This document shows positions 1-8,516 of a stretch of 47,008 nucleotides of DNA, one piece after another. Within the stretch, counting starts at the first letter, position 1; every line of letters starts with the position of its first letter. A program made the translations under genes and the position numbers. This DNA is from Acidiphilium sp. 37-60-79 (lineage in GTDB: Bacteria; Pseudomonadota; Alphaproteobacteria; Acetobacterales; Acetobacteraceae). The notes beneath the pieces are model-generated. The model searched no databases. It saw only the letters and a program-made list of their open reading frames with translations, and was not told the origin of the DNA. The stretch spans positions 1 through 47,008 of the forward strand of contig NCBV01000013.1 in NCBI GenBank assembly GCA_002279355.1. Reading direction: 5' to 3'.

Positions 1-697
1 ACTCAATCACCACCGCAACCTGCTGATGGCTCGGCACACAGCCAATATACCGGAATTTCTTGCCGCTTGATCCAATAAATTCCATAAACGCCTTATATTC
101 ATGCAAACGCCAACCCGGATAATTCAAAAACTCATCGAAAACAATCACTGTCCCCGGCACAATCCGCTCGCGCAAAAACCCGAAAATCGTCGCCGTCGAT
201 GAATATAAATCGCAATCAACATGCAAAAACCCAACAGGCCCTGCATGATCCGCCAAAAATCGCGGCAAACTATCCCCAAATAACCCAATCACCAGCGCCG
301 CATTTTCCCGCGTCGCTGGCGGCGCTTGCGCAAAAGCGCCGACCTCAAAACCAGGGCGCCACGTCTCGGGTAACCCACCAAAACTGTCAAAGCCAAACAC
401 CGGCCCCGGATGCGTCTCCGCAATAATCCGCAACGTCCGGCCACTGGCGACGCCAAATTCTAAAAATAGCCCCTCCGGTCGCGCCATCGGCACCGCCGCC
501 CGTAGCAGCGCCTCATCCGACTCATAACGCACCGCCATGCCAAACTGTTCCGTCGCAAACTGCGCCGAATCCACACTGGCGGCGAATGCTGCTAACTGGT
601 CATAATCGAACGTGTCACGCGAGGTTTTAAGCAACGAGGCCGCCAACCGCGGCTCAAGTTGGTCGAGCAAAACCTTCAAACCAGCTTGGTCAAACAT
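1..697 (-). CDS. TylF-like class I SAM-dependent methyltransferase (3' end cut off by the window edge)
   Basis: The minus strand is open from an ATG at 697 to the first base of the window, giving 232 codons without a stop. The start is preceded by TAGGAG eight bases upstream, a good ribosome binding site. The protein has a glycine-rich SAM-binding stretch (EFGVASGRTLRIIAE, near residue 85), then FGFDSFGGLPETW, and an acidic motif HVDCDLYSST followed by VIVFDEF and a Pro-Gly-Trp stretch. This order is typical of the macrocin O-methyltransferase (TylF) family, which methylates sugar hydroxyls in a metal-dependent way. The C-terminus lies outside the window. The nearby UDP-galactopyranose mutase gene is compatible with a role in surface-glycan or nucleotide-sugar decoration, but that is inference and the substrate cannot be read from the sequence. 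Confidence 0.8.
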   Translation of the reverse strand, partial: MFDQAGLKVLLDQLEPRLAASLLKTSRDTFDYDQLAAFAASVDSAQFATEQFGMAVRYESDEALLRAAVPMARPEGLFLEFGVASGRTLRIIAETHPGPVFGFDSFGGLPETWRPGFEVGAFAQAPPATRENAALVIGLFGDSLPRFLADHAGPVGFLHVDCDLYSSTATIFGFLRERIVPGTVIVFDEFLNYPGWRLHEYKAFMEFIGSSGKKFRYIGCVPSHQQVAVVIE

Positions 698-775
698 ACC
701 CGCCACTCCTAATGATACGTCGGAGCAATATCACGTCCGCCTAAGCCCGCAAACACCAATTCCCCTTTTTTCAGC

Positions 776-810
776 TTGCGCAGCCCGCCGCCCCTATGCC
801 ATATTAACGC
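776..810 (+). promoter_or_regulatory. Putative promoter giving a leaderless start (copy 1)
   Basis: TTGCGC (776-781), an 18-base spacer and CATATT (800-805) are followed by AACGC and then directly by the ATG at 811. There is no Shine-Dalgarno sequence in between. The same arrangement, base for base in its key parts, lies before the paralogous gene at 46888. With the -10-like box ending five bases before the ATG, transcription would begin at or beside the start codon. Confidence 0.45.
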
Positions 811-1440
811 ATGGAGAGAGAAAATAACGCACCCGCGCAGGCCCTGTCCGACCGCCTCTCCGCGATTCTGCTGATGCTCCGCCAAATCCTCGGCGCCCAA
901 GCCCGCACACTGCGCCTCAATCCCAGCCTGCAATGGGCCGTCTGGAACCGCCTCCTCTTTCTCGCCCGCCGTTTTGGCGCCCTCGCCGCCAATCCCCCCA
1001 AACCCCGCCCCATCCGCACCTGCAAACCAAAACCAACACCGGAAACGCCAGCACCAAAAAGCGAATTGTCGCACCGTAAAGGTTGGTTGATGCTTTTGCT
1101 CCCCGGCTACCAAGCCGCCGGCGCACGCTCCCAACTTATCCACCTCCTCGATGACCCCGATCTCGTCTCGCTGCTCGCCGAAAACCCCAGCCTCGGCCGC
1201 GTCCTGCGCCCCCTCTGCCACATGCTCCGCATTTCGCTTCCGCTCCACCTGCAACGGGAGAGAAAACCCCGCAAACCCCGCTTGCATTGTGCCAAGCCGG
1301 CCCAAAAACCGCCCCAAAAACCGCCCCAAAAACCCCCGCTCACACTCCTGGAACACCTGCTCCAAAAATATCCGCCCCCGGTGCGCCCCATGCTCCCCGG
1401 CCACCGCTACACACCAACACTTAATTTTTCCAAATCCTAA
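811..1440 (+). CDS. Basic, proline-rich protein of an unrecognised multicopy family
   Basis: This 209-residue protein matches no family I recognise. Its N-terminus (LSDRLSAILLMLRQILG, about residues 12-28) is nearly identical to the start of another gene at 46888, so it is one of at least two paralogs. After an amphipathic or hydrophobic N-terminal segment comes a Pro/Lys-rich spacer (residues 65-90). A second hydrophobic part (GWLMLLLPGYQAAGARSQL) is followed by leucine-rich helices, and the C-terminal part is very basic with a QKPP repeat. There is no signal peptide. The protein may be membrane- or nucleic-acid-associated, but this is only suggested by composition. The ATG has no ribosome binding site and sits right behind a promoter-like sequence shared with the paralog. 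The opposite strand is also open over much of this length, but the shared start and promoter favour the plus strand. Confidence 0.6.
   Translation: MERENNAPAQALSDRLSAILLMLRQILGAQARTLRLNPSLQWAVWNRLLFLARRFGALAANPPKPRPIRTCKPKPTPETPAPKSELSHRKGWLMLLLPGYQAAGARSQLIHLLDDPDLVSLLAENPSLGRVLRPLCHMLRISLPLHLQRERKPRKPRLHCAKPAQKPPQKPPQKPPLTLLEHLLQKYPPPVRPMLPGHRYTPTLNFSKS
1301..1336 (+). repeat. 12-bp tandem repeat, three copies, coding
   Basis: The unit CCCAAAAACCGC occurs twice exactly and a third time with one change. In the reading frame it encodes a repeated Pro-Gln-Lys-Pro stretch near the C-terminus of the unknown protein. The copy number is probably variable between strains because the units are short and nearly perfect. 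Confidence 0.85.
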
Positions 1441-1590
1441 CCAAATCCAGCACCCGATCACGCCCTTATCATTACGACATCAAAACAAATAAGCCGGCCC
1501 TCCTCAAACTAATCCCGCACCCCCATACCAACGCCCGCCCCAATCCGCTAAACCCTAATTTTGCGCCTCATTCCAGCCGGATTTTTCTCC

Positions 1591-2730
1591 ATGACCCAAA
1601 TGTCCAAAATCCTGATCGTCGGTGCCGGTTTCGCGGGCGCCGTCCATGCACGTATCCTCGCCGAGCAGGGTCTCCATATCGATGTGATCGATCGGCGCCC
1701 CCATATCGCCGGCAACGCCTATGACGAAACCGACGCGAACGGCATCCGCATCCACCGCTACGGGCCGCACCTCTTCCACACCAAAAATCTGGCAATCATC
1801 GAGTGGCTCACCCAATTCGCCGAGTTCGTGCCCTACCAGCACAAAGTCCGTGCGAAACTCCCCTCCGGCGCCCATGTGCCCCTGCCGATCAACCTCGATA
1901 CCGTCAACGCAATCTTTAACACCAACCTGAAAACCGCTAACGAAGTCGCCGAACACCTCGCCCGCATCGCCATCCCGCACCCCAACCCAACCAACGCCGC
2001 CGACTATCTCTACGCCAACATCGGTCGCGACCTGACCGACCTGTTCTTTCGCCCCTATACAAAAAAAATGTGGCAATTCGACCTCGAAGACATGGCCGCC
2101 GCCGTAGTCAAACGCATCCCCCTCCGCACCGACCGCACCGACACCTATTTTGCGGACGACGAACACCAAATGCTCCCCCGCAACGGCTACACCGCCCTGT
2201 TCGAACGCATCTTCGACCATCCCAACATCAACGTCACCACCAACATCAAATTCGATCCAGCCATGCTGGCCGACTATGATTTCTGCTTCAACGCCATGCC
2301 CATCGATGAGTTTTTCGGCAGTTGCTTCGGCGAGCTACCCTACCGCTCCATCCGCTTTCACACCCGCACCACCACCAACCCCACCACACCCGATTGGAGC
2401 GTCACCAACTTCACCGATGCCGACCCGCTCACCCGCGAAACCACCTGGCACGCACTCCCAAACCACCTCGTCACCGAAACCGGCCGCCGCACCATCACCG
2501 CCGAAGAACCCTGCGACTATCGCGATAACGCCATGGAGCGCTACTACCCCGTCAAAACCGCCGATGATCGCTACCAGCCGCTCTATCAACAATACCGAAC
2601 CCTCGCCGAACGCGATTGCCCAGCCATGCGCTTCATCGGTCGCTGCGGCACCTATCAATATCTGGACATGGATCAGGTCATCAACCAATCCCTGATCAGC
2701 GCCCGCAAATACCTCGCTACCCGTCGCTAA
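1591..2730 (+). CDS. glf: UDP-galactopyranose mutase
   Basis: This flavoenzyme interconverts UDP-galactopyranose and UDP-galactofuranose in the cytoplasm, supplying galactofuranose for surface polysaccharides. The N-terminus has the FAD-binding Rossmann motif ILIVGAGFAGAVHARILAE. Family hallmarks follow: RYGPHLFHTKN, the DLFFRPYTKKMWQ segment, NAMPIDEFF and the C-terminal GRCGTYQYLDMDQVI. The length of 379 residues is normal for the family. I chose the ATG at 1591; an in-frame TTG at 1561 would add ten residues and an ATG at 1600 would remove three, and no strong ribosome binding site settles it. The gene converges on oligopeptidase B and the two stop-codon ends overlap by 14 bases. The methyltransferase upstream on the other strand suggests a small glycan locus that continues to the left of the window. 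Confidence 0.93.
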   Translation: MTQMSKILIVGAGFAGAVHARILAEQGLHIDVIDRRPHIAGNAYDETDANGIRIHRYGPHLFHTKNLAIIEWLTQFAEFVPYQHKVRAKLPSGAHVPLPINLDTVNAIFNTNLKTANEVAEHLARIAIPHPNPTNAADYLYANIGRDLTDLFFRPYTKKMWQFDLEDMAAAVVKRIPLRTDRTDTYFADDEHQMLPRNGYTALFERIFDHPNINVTTNIKFDPAMLADYDFCFNAMPIDEFFGSCFGELPYRSIRFHTRTTTNPTTPDWSVTNFTDADPLTRETTWHALPNHLVTETGRRTITAEEPCDYRDNAMERYYPVKTADDRYQPLYQQYRTLAERDCPAMRFIGRCGTYQYLDMDQVINQSLISARKYLATRR

Positions 2731-4786
2731 GCCCCACCGCCCACAATGCAAACGCATAAGTCAGCGCCACCTGCTTTAACGCATCAAACCGCCCGGCAGA
2801 CCCGCCATGCCCGGCACTCATCTCCATATGCAGCAAAATTGGCTGCGTCCCCGTGCTCGCCGCCCGCAACTTCGCAACGAACTTCGCCGGCTCCCAATAC
2901 GTCACCCGCGGATCCGAAAGCCCACCCGTCGCTAACACCGCCGGATAGGGCAGGGGCCTGATATTGTCATACGGCGAATAAGCCGCAATCGCGTCATACG
3001 CCGCCTCATCGCGCAACGGATTGCCCCATTCCGGCCATTCCGGCGGCGTCAACGGCAAACTATCGTCGGACATCGTATTGAGCACATCGACAAACGGCAC
3101 CGCGGCAATAATCCCGGCCCATAAATCCGGCCGCATCGTCAACACCGCCCCCATCAACAACCCGCCCGCCGAACCGCCCATCCCCACAATCCGCTGCGCC
3201 CGCGCCATCCCGCGCCCGATCAAATCCTCCGCCACATCAATAAAATCAGTGAAACTAACCGCCTTGGTCTGCCCCCGCGCCGCCAAAAACCAGTTCCAGC
3301 CCCGCTCAGTCCCCCCGCGAATATGCGCAATCACATAAACAAAACCCCGATCCACCAAACTCAGCACATTCGCCCGAAATCCCGGATCGGTCGGAATCCC
3401 ATAAGCCCCATACCCGTACAACAAAATCGGCGCCGCCCCATCCGGGCTAACATCCCGCCGATGCAACAACGTCACCGGCACCCGCGCCCCATCCCGCGCA
3501 ACACTCTCCAACCGCACCGTCACATAATCCGCCGGATCATGCCCAGAGGGAATTTTCTGCGCCTTCACCAACACCCGCGCACCGCTCGCCATGTCATAAT
3601 CAAACCACTGCGTCGGCGTGGTCAGCGAGGAATACCGAAACCGGAGCGTCTGCGTGGCAAACTCAAACCCGTCTTCGATCCGCACCACGTAAGCGGGTTC
3701 ATCAAACCCAACCCGCCGCACCGTCCCATCGCGTTGCAAAAGCAAAATTTCAGTATTGGCATTCACCCGCACCAACACCGCGACATAATCAGCAAACGCC
3801 ACCATATCGACAATGAAACGCCCCGCCTCATGCGCCAAAACATCCCGCCAATGCGCCCGGCCCGGCTGCGCATACCCCGCCTCCATCAACCGAAAATCAT
3901 CCGCCCCGTCATTGGTGCGAATAATCAGCCTACCCCCCCAATCCGCGACCTCATACCGAACCCCCTCCCGCCGCGCCTCAATCAACAAAGGCGCCGCATC
4001 AGGGCTCTCACCAGGAATAAACCAAGCCTCGCTGGTTTCCTGATTGCCACATTGAATAAAAATCGCCCGCCCCGAGCTCGCCGCATTCACCCCAATGAAA
4101 AATCCAGGGTCCCACTCTTGATAAACCAAATGATCAAAATCCCGCCCAACCACCCGGCGCATCACCCGCGTCGGTCGGCCATGATCATCCCGATAAATCC
4201 AGAAAATATGCTGCGAACACGGCGACCAGCAAAAATCCCCGGTGCAAGCCTCAATCGCCGGCCCAATCATCGCCCCGCTGGCAATCTCCATCACCCAAAC
4301 CCGGTACACCTCCGAGCCCTGCACATCCTCCGCAAACGCAAACAACCGATGATCCGGACTATGCACCGCCGCGATGATCTTAAAATAATCCTGCCCCACC
4401 GCCCGCAAATTCGCATCGAGCAAAATCTGTTCCGCTCCCCCCGCACGCGGCGTGCGCGCATAAATCGGATGTTCCGCTCCGGGCGCATACCGATAATAGT
4501 ACGACCACGCCCCGTCCGGCATCGGCGGCGAACGATCATCCGGATCAATCCGCGCTTCCATCTCAGCGCGCAGCGTCGCCTGCAATGTTGCGGTCCCGCC
4601 GAGCACAGTCTCAGTATAGGCGTTCTCGGCATTGAGATAATCACGAATATCCGCCCGCAACACCGAAGGATCGCGCAATACCTTCTGCCAGTCCGGGTCT
4701 TTCATCCAAGCATAATCATCAACCCGCACCCGGCCGAGCTGCGTCAGCTCAACGCGTTCGCGCTTCGCCTGCGGTGCAGTTATCAT
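2717..4786 (-). CDS. ptrB: Oligopeptidase B (S9A serine peptidase)
   Basis: This 689-residue cytoplasmic peptidase belongs to the prolyl oligopeptidase family; oligopeptidase B cleaves short peptides after Arg or Lys. The N-terminal half is the beta-propeller region (RVDDYAWMKDPDWQKVL at the start). The C-terminal half is the alpha/beta-hydrolase domain, with nucleophile Ser539 in MGGSAGG, Asp625 in GLSDPRVTYW and His660 in SAGHGG, which form the triad. The length is close to the E. coli enzyme. The start is the ATG at 4786, whose first bases overlap the tldD stop codon as ATGA, so the two genes are probably translationally coupled. A longer reading frame upstream exists but only runs inside tldD. 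It is the last gene of the ctaA-ctaA-tldD-ptrB operon. Confidence 0.93.
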   Translation of the reverse strand: MITAPQAKRERVELTQLGRVRVDDYAWMKDPDWQKVLRDPSVLRADIRDYLNAENAYTETVLGGTATLQATLRAEMEARIDPDDRSPPMPDGAWSYYYRYAPGAEHPIYARTPRAGGAEQILLDANLRAVGQDYFKIIAAVHSPDHRLFAFAEDVQGSEVYRVWVMEIASGAMIGPAIEACTGDFCWSPCSQHIFWIYRDDHGRPTRVMRRVVGRDFDHLVYQEWDPGFFIGVNAASSGRAIFIQCGNQETSEAWFIPGESPDAAPLLIEARREGVRYEVADWGGRLIIRTNDGADDFRLMEAGYAQPGRAHWRDVLAHEAGRFIVDMVAFADYVAVLVRVNANTEILLLQRDGTVRRVGFDEPAYVVRIEDGFEFATQTLRFRYSSLTTPTQWFDYDMASGARVLVKAQKIPSGHDPADYVTVRLESVARDGARVPVTLLHRRDVSPDGAAPILLYGYGAYGIPTDPGFRANVLSLVDRGFVYVIAHIRGGTERGWNWFLAARGQTKAVSFTDFIDVAEDLIGRGMARAQRIVGMGGSAGGLLMGAVLTMRPDLWAGIIAAVPFVDVLNTMSDDSLPLTPPEWPEWGNPLRDEAAYDAIAAYSPYDNIRPLPYPAVLATGGLSDPRVTYWEPAKFVAKLRAASTGTQPILLHMEMSAGHGGSAGRFDALKQVALTYAFALWAVGLSDG

Positions 4787-6219
4787 ACCGCCGTCCCCCC
4801 CACCGTCAGCCCGGAAATTTTTATCGTCGGCTGCCCCACCCCGACCGGCACGCCCTGGCCATTCTTCCCGCACGTGCCAATGCCCGGATCGAGTTCCAAA
4901 TCCGCGCCGATCATCTCAACCTTGGTCAGCGCATCCGGCCCGTTGCCAATCAGCGTCGCCCCTTTCAGCGGCGCGCCCACCTTACCATCCTCAATCAAAT
5001 AAGCCTCGGATGCCGAAAACACGAACTTACCGGAGGTAATATCCACCTGCCCCCCGCCAAAATTCGCCGCATAAATCCCGCGCTTGATCGAACCGATCAT
5101 ATCCTCCCGGCTGGCCTCGCCCGCGAGCATGATCGTATTGGTCATCCGTGGCATCGGCATATGCGCATAAGATTGCCGCCGCCCATTTCCGGTCGCCCGC
5201 ATATTCATCAGCCGCGCATTCTGCCGGTCCTGAATATAGCCTGTGAGAATCCCATCCTCGATCAGCACAGTCCGATGGGTGGGCGTGCCTTCATCATCAA
5301 CCGTCAATGATCCGCGCCGATTGGCGATCGTGCCATCATCAATCACCGTCACGCCCTTGCTGCCGACCCGCGCGCCCATCAACCCGGCAAAGGCCGACGT
5401 CTTTTTCCGGTTAAAATCCCCCTCCAACCCATGGCCAATCGCCTCATGAAGCAAAATCCCCGGCCAACCCGCCCCGAGCACCACCGGCATTTCCCCCGCC
5501 GGCGCGGGAATGCTTTCAAGGTTCAGCGCCGCCTTGCGAATCGCCTCATCCACCGCCGCCCGCCAAAAGCTCGGCGCCGTCACGCTCGCATAGGTCTCGC
5601 GCCCACCCGCGCCATGCCCGCCGCTCTCGCGCCGCCCAGCCTGTTCCATCACCACCGAAACACTCAGCACCACCAACGGCCGCACATCGGCAACCCGCGA
5701 GCCATCCGCACGCAAAATCTCCACCACCTGCCACTCACCCGACAAACTCGCCGTCACCTGCACAACCCGCCGGTCCTGCGCGCGCGCATACGCATCGATT
5801 TGCGCGAGCACGTCAGCCCGGGCGCCGAAATCCATCGCGGCAAACGGGTTTTGCGCGGTGTAAAGCGGCACCCCGCTCCCACGCGGCCCAACCGCGATGC
5901 TCCCCGTCTCATCCGCCCGCGCATCGCGCAACGTAGCGACCGCCCGCGTCAATGCGGGCACCGAAATCTCGCCAGCATGGGCATAAATCGCGCTCTCGCC
6001 CGTCACCGCCCGCAATCCAAACCCCGAACGGCTATCAAAACTCGCCGTGCGAATCCGGCCATCATCAAAACTGACCACTTCGGATTCGCTATATTCGAGG
6101 AACAATTCCCCATCATCAGCCGTCTCCAGCACCGGCGCGATCAAGCGCGTCGCCGCGTCTGGATCGAGGCCCGCAGGGCCGTGAAACAAGCTATCGGAAA
6201 TCGCCAGTTGGTCAGACAT
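4783..6219 (-). CDS. tldD: Metalloprotease TldD
   Basis: TldD, together with its partner TldE/PmbA, is a cytoplasmic zinc metalloprotease that degrades unfolded peptides and matures some ribosomal peptides. The 478-residue length is typical. The zinc motif HExxxH is present as HEAIGHGLEGDF, with His258, Glu259 and His263. The conserved C-terminal segment with YIQDRQNARLM, SYAHMPMPRMTNT and the MIGADLELDPGIGTCGKNGQ stretch is also present. No tldE/pmbA gene lies in this window. The ATG at 6219 overlaps the stop of the upstream CtaA-like gene (TAATG), and the stop overlaps the start of ptrB. In many alphaproteobacteria tldD sits next to cytochrome oxidase genes, and here it sits next to heme A synthase homologs, which fits that association. 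Confidence 0.94.
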   Translation of the reverse strand: MSDQLAISDSLFHGPAGLDPDAATRLIAPVLETADDGELFLEYSESEVVSFDDGRIRTASFDSRSGFGLRAVTGESAIYAHAGEISVPALTRAVATLRDARADETGSIAVGPRGSGVPLYTAQNPFAAMDFGARADVLAQIDAYARAQDRRVVQVTASLSGEWQVVEILRADGSRVADVRPLVVLSVSVVMEQAGRRESGGHGAGGRETYASVTAPSFWRAAVDEAIRKAALNLESIPAPAGEMPVVLGAGWPGILLHEAIGHGLEGDFNRKKTSAFAGLMGARVGSKGVTVIDDGTIANRRGSLTVDDEGTPTHRTVLIEDGILTGYIQDRQNARLMNMRATGNGRRQSYAHMPMPRMTNTIMLAGEASREDMIGSIKRGIYAANFGGGQVDITSGKFVFSASEAYLIEDGKVGAPLKGATLIGNGPDALTKVEMIGADLELDPGIGTCGKNGQGVPVGVGQPTIKISGLTVGGTAV

Positions 6220-7286
6220 TATTCAGCAGCCTTCATGGTCAGTTTTGTTGAAACCGGTCGTGGCACAGCCCCGCGCAACGCGTGGCGGCAGGCGATGCAA
6301 GCGGCGAGCAACAGCACCGCCGTCAATTCATGAATATAGCCCAAATCGCGCAGTCCCGAAACGACCGTGCTCATCCCCAGAATATATTGCAGCGTCACCA
6401 GCCCCGCGAGCAGCAAAAACAAATCGCGCGCCCGCGCCCCAAGCGGTGCCCGCAGCCCGATGGCCGCCGCACACACCACCACCAGCGCGGTCACGCTCGC
6501 CAGCACCCGATGCTCGAATTGCACGGTGCGTGGATTGGCCAGCAAATTCAGCCAAACCGGGTGGAGGCTCCAACCGTGCCGTGGAAAAAAATGCCCGTTC
6601 ATCAGCGGAAAACTATGATCAACCTGTAACCCGCCGGACCCCGCGACCAACGCGCCCAACCCAATCGTTGCAATCAGCAACCCAACCGACAGGCTGAGCA
6701 GCGTGCGCAACCCGGCATATCCCTCAATCGGCACGGGTTCGGGATGCCGGAGCGACAAAGCGGTCCAGAGCATCGCCGTGAAAATCAGCATCGCCAGCAC
6801 CAAATGCGGCCCCAAATAGAGCGGGGAAGGGTGCAACAGCCCCAACATGCCCTGATAGGTCATCATCCAGCCCATCGTCGCCTCAATCGCGCCCGCGGCG
6901 AACAAAGCGAGCAACCACCAGCCGAGTTTTGCGCCGATCCAGCCCTGGCGCCAGAAAAAAGCCAACGGCAGCGCAAACACCAGCGCCATCAGCCGCCCCC
7001 AATCGCGATCTAAAATATCCGGCCATGCCAGAGATTGGAATTGCGCCAAGGTCATGCGCGGATGCAGCGTGTGAAACTGCTCAGTGTGTTGATAAAGCGC
7101 AAATAATTGCACCCAAGCCGCATGGCTTTGCGGCGGCAAAATGCCAAACAGCGGCTGCCATCGTTGCAAAATAAACCCCGCCCCGATGGTGCGCACATCG
7201 CCGCCGCCAATCACCATGCCAAAAATCATCGCACAGATCATCAGCAACCAAGTGCCAACCCAATATTGGCGGCGGCGCGTGCTCAT
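6219..7286 (-). CDS. COX15/CtaA-family membrane protein, divergent paralog lacking the first active-site residues
   Basis: This 355-residue protein with about eight hydrophobic segments is a homolog of heme A synthase and follows directly behind a better conserved copy. Three of the four heme-coordinating histidines of the family can be matched: His161 (LYLGPHLVLA), His259 (VQFEHRVLA) and His319 (YIHELTAVLL). In the first half, where its neighbour has PEWIHRLWGR, this protein has PDILDRDWGR, so the catalytic Glu and the first heme His are Asp90 and Asp93. It may therefore not make heme A itself, and a regulatory, heme-carrying or partner role with the upstream paralog is possible. The ATG at 7286 overlaps the preceding stop codon (ATGA), and its own stop overlaps the tldD start. 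Confidence 0.85.
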   Translation of the reverse strand: MSTRRRQYWVGTWLLMICAMIFGMVIGGGDVRTIGAGFILQRWQPLFGILPPQSHAAWVQLFALYQHTEQFHTLHPRMTLAQFQSLAWPDILDRDWGRLMALVFALPLAFFWRQGWIGAKLGWWLLALFAAGAIEATMGWMMTYQGMLGLLHPSPLYLGPHLVLAMLIFTAMLWTALSLRHPEPVPIEGYAGLRTLLSLSVGLLIATIGLGALVAGSGGLQVDHSFPLMNGHFFPRHGWSLHPVWLNLLANPRTVQFEHRVLASVTALVVVCAAAIGLRAPLGARARDLFLLLAGLVTLQYILGMSTVVSGLRDLGYIHELTAVLLLAACIACRHALRGAVPRPVSTKLTMKAAE

Positions 7287-8386
7287 GCGCGACGGCGGCC
7301 GCACAGTTCGAAATAGGCCCACACCGCAGCGGCGAGCAGCAGCACGGCGTTCAGCTGATGGACTATGCCGATATCCAGGATTTTCGAGACCAGCGTGGTC
7401 ACCCCCAGAATATATTGCACAATCAACAGCGCCCCCATCACCAGAAATGCGTCACGCGCTCGTGACGGCAAATCGGCGCGGATGGCCACCACCACCGCCG
7501 CCAGCACGAACAAGGCGGCGATGGTGCCGATCAACCGGTGGTCCCATTGGGTGGTCACTTTGCTCACGAAAAAATTGCTCCAAAACGGGTGCAAATGGCC
7601 GTAATCGGGCGGAATCCAGCGCCCCTGCATCAGCGGGAACGTATTATCCACCGTGTAGGCATGGGTGCCGGAGAGAAAGGTGCCCGCGACAATCGCCACA
7701 CAAATCATCACGATTGAGATCATGGCGAACCAGCGGGCAGTGCGATAGCGCGCGGCCAAAGCCGGGACGAGACGCTCGGAATCTGGCTTCAGCACCACCA
7801 ATCCGGTGGTAAATACCGCAATCGCCAACGCGGTCGCGAAGCAATAATGGATCGCCAGCCGAAACACCGAAACCTCGGTCAGTCCAGGCTGAAACCCGGA
7901 GCGGACCATCCACCACCCGATAAAGCCCTGCACCCCGCCCAGCACGAACAAGGTCACCAGCCAAGGCCGCAACCGCCGCTCAAGCCGCCCAGTCCACCAA
8001 AACCATACCAGCGGCACGCCGAAATCCAGCCCCAGCAACCGGCCCCATAGGCGATGGATCCATTCGGGCCAAAAAATCGCCTTGAACCCGTTCAAATCCA
8101 TGTGTTGATTGAGCAGCTTATATTGTGGGATCGTTTTATACAGCGCGAACATCCGCTCCCACGCCGCATGGCTGAGCGGCGGAATCACGCCTGATACTGG
8201 CTGCCACGCCATGATCGATAGCCCGGCATTGTCGTTCTGCACATAAGCGCCGATGCCGAACATCTCGACAATCAGCGCAAAACTGACGAACAGCCAGGTC
8301 GCGACCAATTTACGATTGGCGGGGGATGCGGCAATTTCTGCCCTCCTCACCTCGCGACGAGATTGCGCAACAGCTTGCGACGCCAT
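7283..8386 (-). CDS. ctaA: Heme A synthase, COX15/CtaA family
   Basis: Heme A synthase oxidises the C8 methyl group of heme O in the cytoplasmic membrane to give heme A for aa3-type cytochrome oxidases. The 367-residue protein carries the family signatures in order: LSIMAWQPVSGVIPPLSHAAW, PEWIHRLWGR (Glu108, His111), FRLAIHY (His180), NTFPLMQGRWIPP, TQWDHRLIG (His283) and IVHQLNAVLLLA (His343). All four expected histidines and the glutamate are present. The start at 8386 was chosen because GAGG lies seven bases upstream; a longer frame would add an Arg-rich segment. It is the first gene of a four-gene operon in which every junction overlaps. Neither heme O synthase nor the oxidase subunits are in the window. 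Confidence 0.9.
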   Translation of the reverse strand: MASQAVAQSRREVRRAEIAASPANRKLVATWLFVSFALIVEMFGIGAYVQNDNAGLSIMAWQPVSGVIPPLSHAAWERMFALYKTIPQYKLLNQHMDLNGFKAIFWPEWIHRLWGRLLGLDFGVPLVWFWWTGRLERRLRPWLVTLFVLGGVQGFIGWWMVRSGFQPGLTEVSVFRLAIHYCFATALAIAVFTTGLVVLKPDSERLVPALAARYRTARWFAMISIVMICVAIVAGTFLSGTHAYTVDNTFPLMQGRWIPPDYGHLHPFWSNFFVSKVTTQWDHRLIGTIAALFVLAAVVVAIRADLPSRARDAFLVMGALLIVQYILGVTTLVSKILDIGIVHQLNAVLLLAAAVWAYFELCGRRRA

Positions 8387-8456
8387 GAAACACCTCAAAT
8401 TCGGAATATGTCGATCAACGATGTGCACCCGATTATGGATTTGTAAAGCCATCGCG

Positions 8457-8488
8457 GCGCGCGCGGCCCTCTTGACCGGCGCGCGCGC
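8457..8488. other. GC-only hairpin in the ctaA-rho divergent region
   Basis: GCGCGCGCGG (8457-8466) can pair with CCGGCGCGCGCGC (8476-8488), with one bulged G, around the loop CCCTCTTGA. It lies between the divergent ctaA and rho starts, just before the ribosome binding site of the small leader ORF. There is no T-run, so it is not an ordinary intrinsic terminator. It could be a structure in the rho leader transcript. Confidence 0.4.
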
Positions 8489-8516
8489 ACGAGGCATTTA
8501 ACAGAGGAGAAGTAGC

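Noticed and set aside
1301-1336. A CRISPR-like array from the short repeats
   Set aside because: The units are 12 bases with no spacers and are in frame within a coding region; the other tandem repeats are likewise coding.
709-1461. A Gly-rich minus-strand frame opposite the unknown protein at 811
   Set aside because: The plus-strand frame has a paralog at 46888 with conserved start and promoter; the minus frame has only codon-bias features.
3323-5002. A long open frame on the plus strand opposite ptrB
   Set aside because: It is Arg/Pro-rich low-quality sequence opposite a well-recognised peptidase gene, and it results from codon bias.
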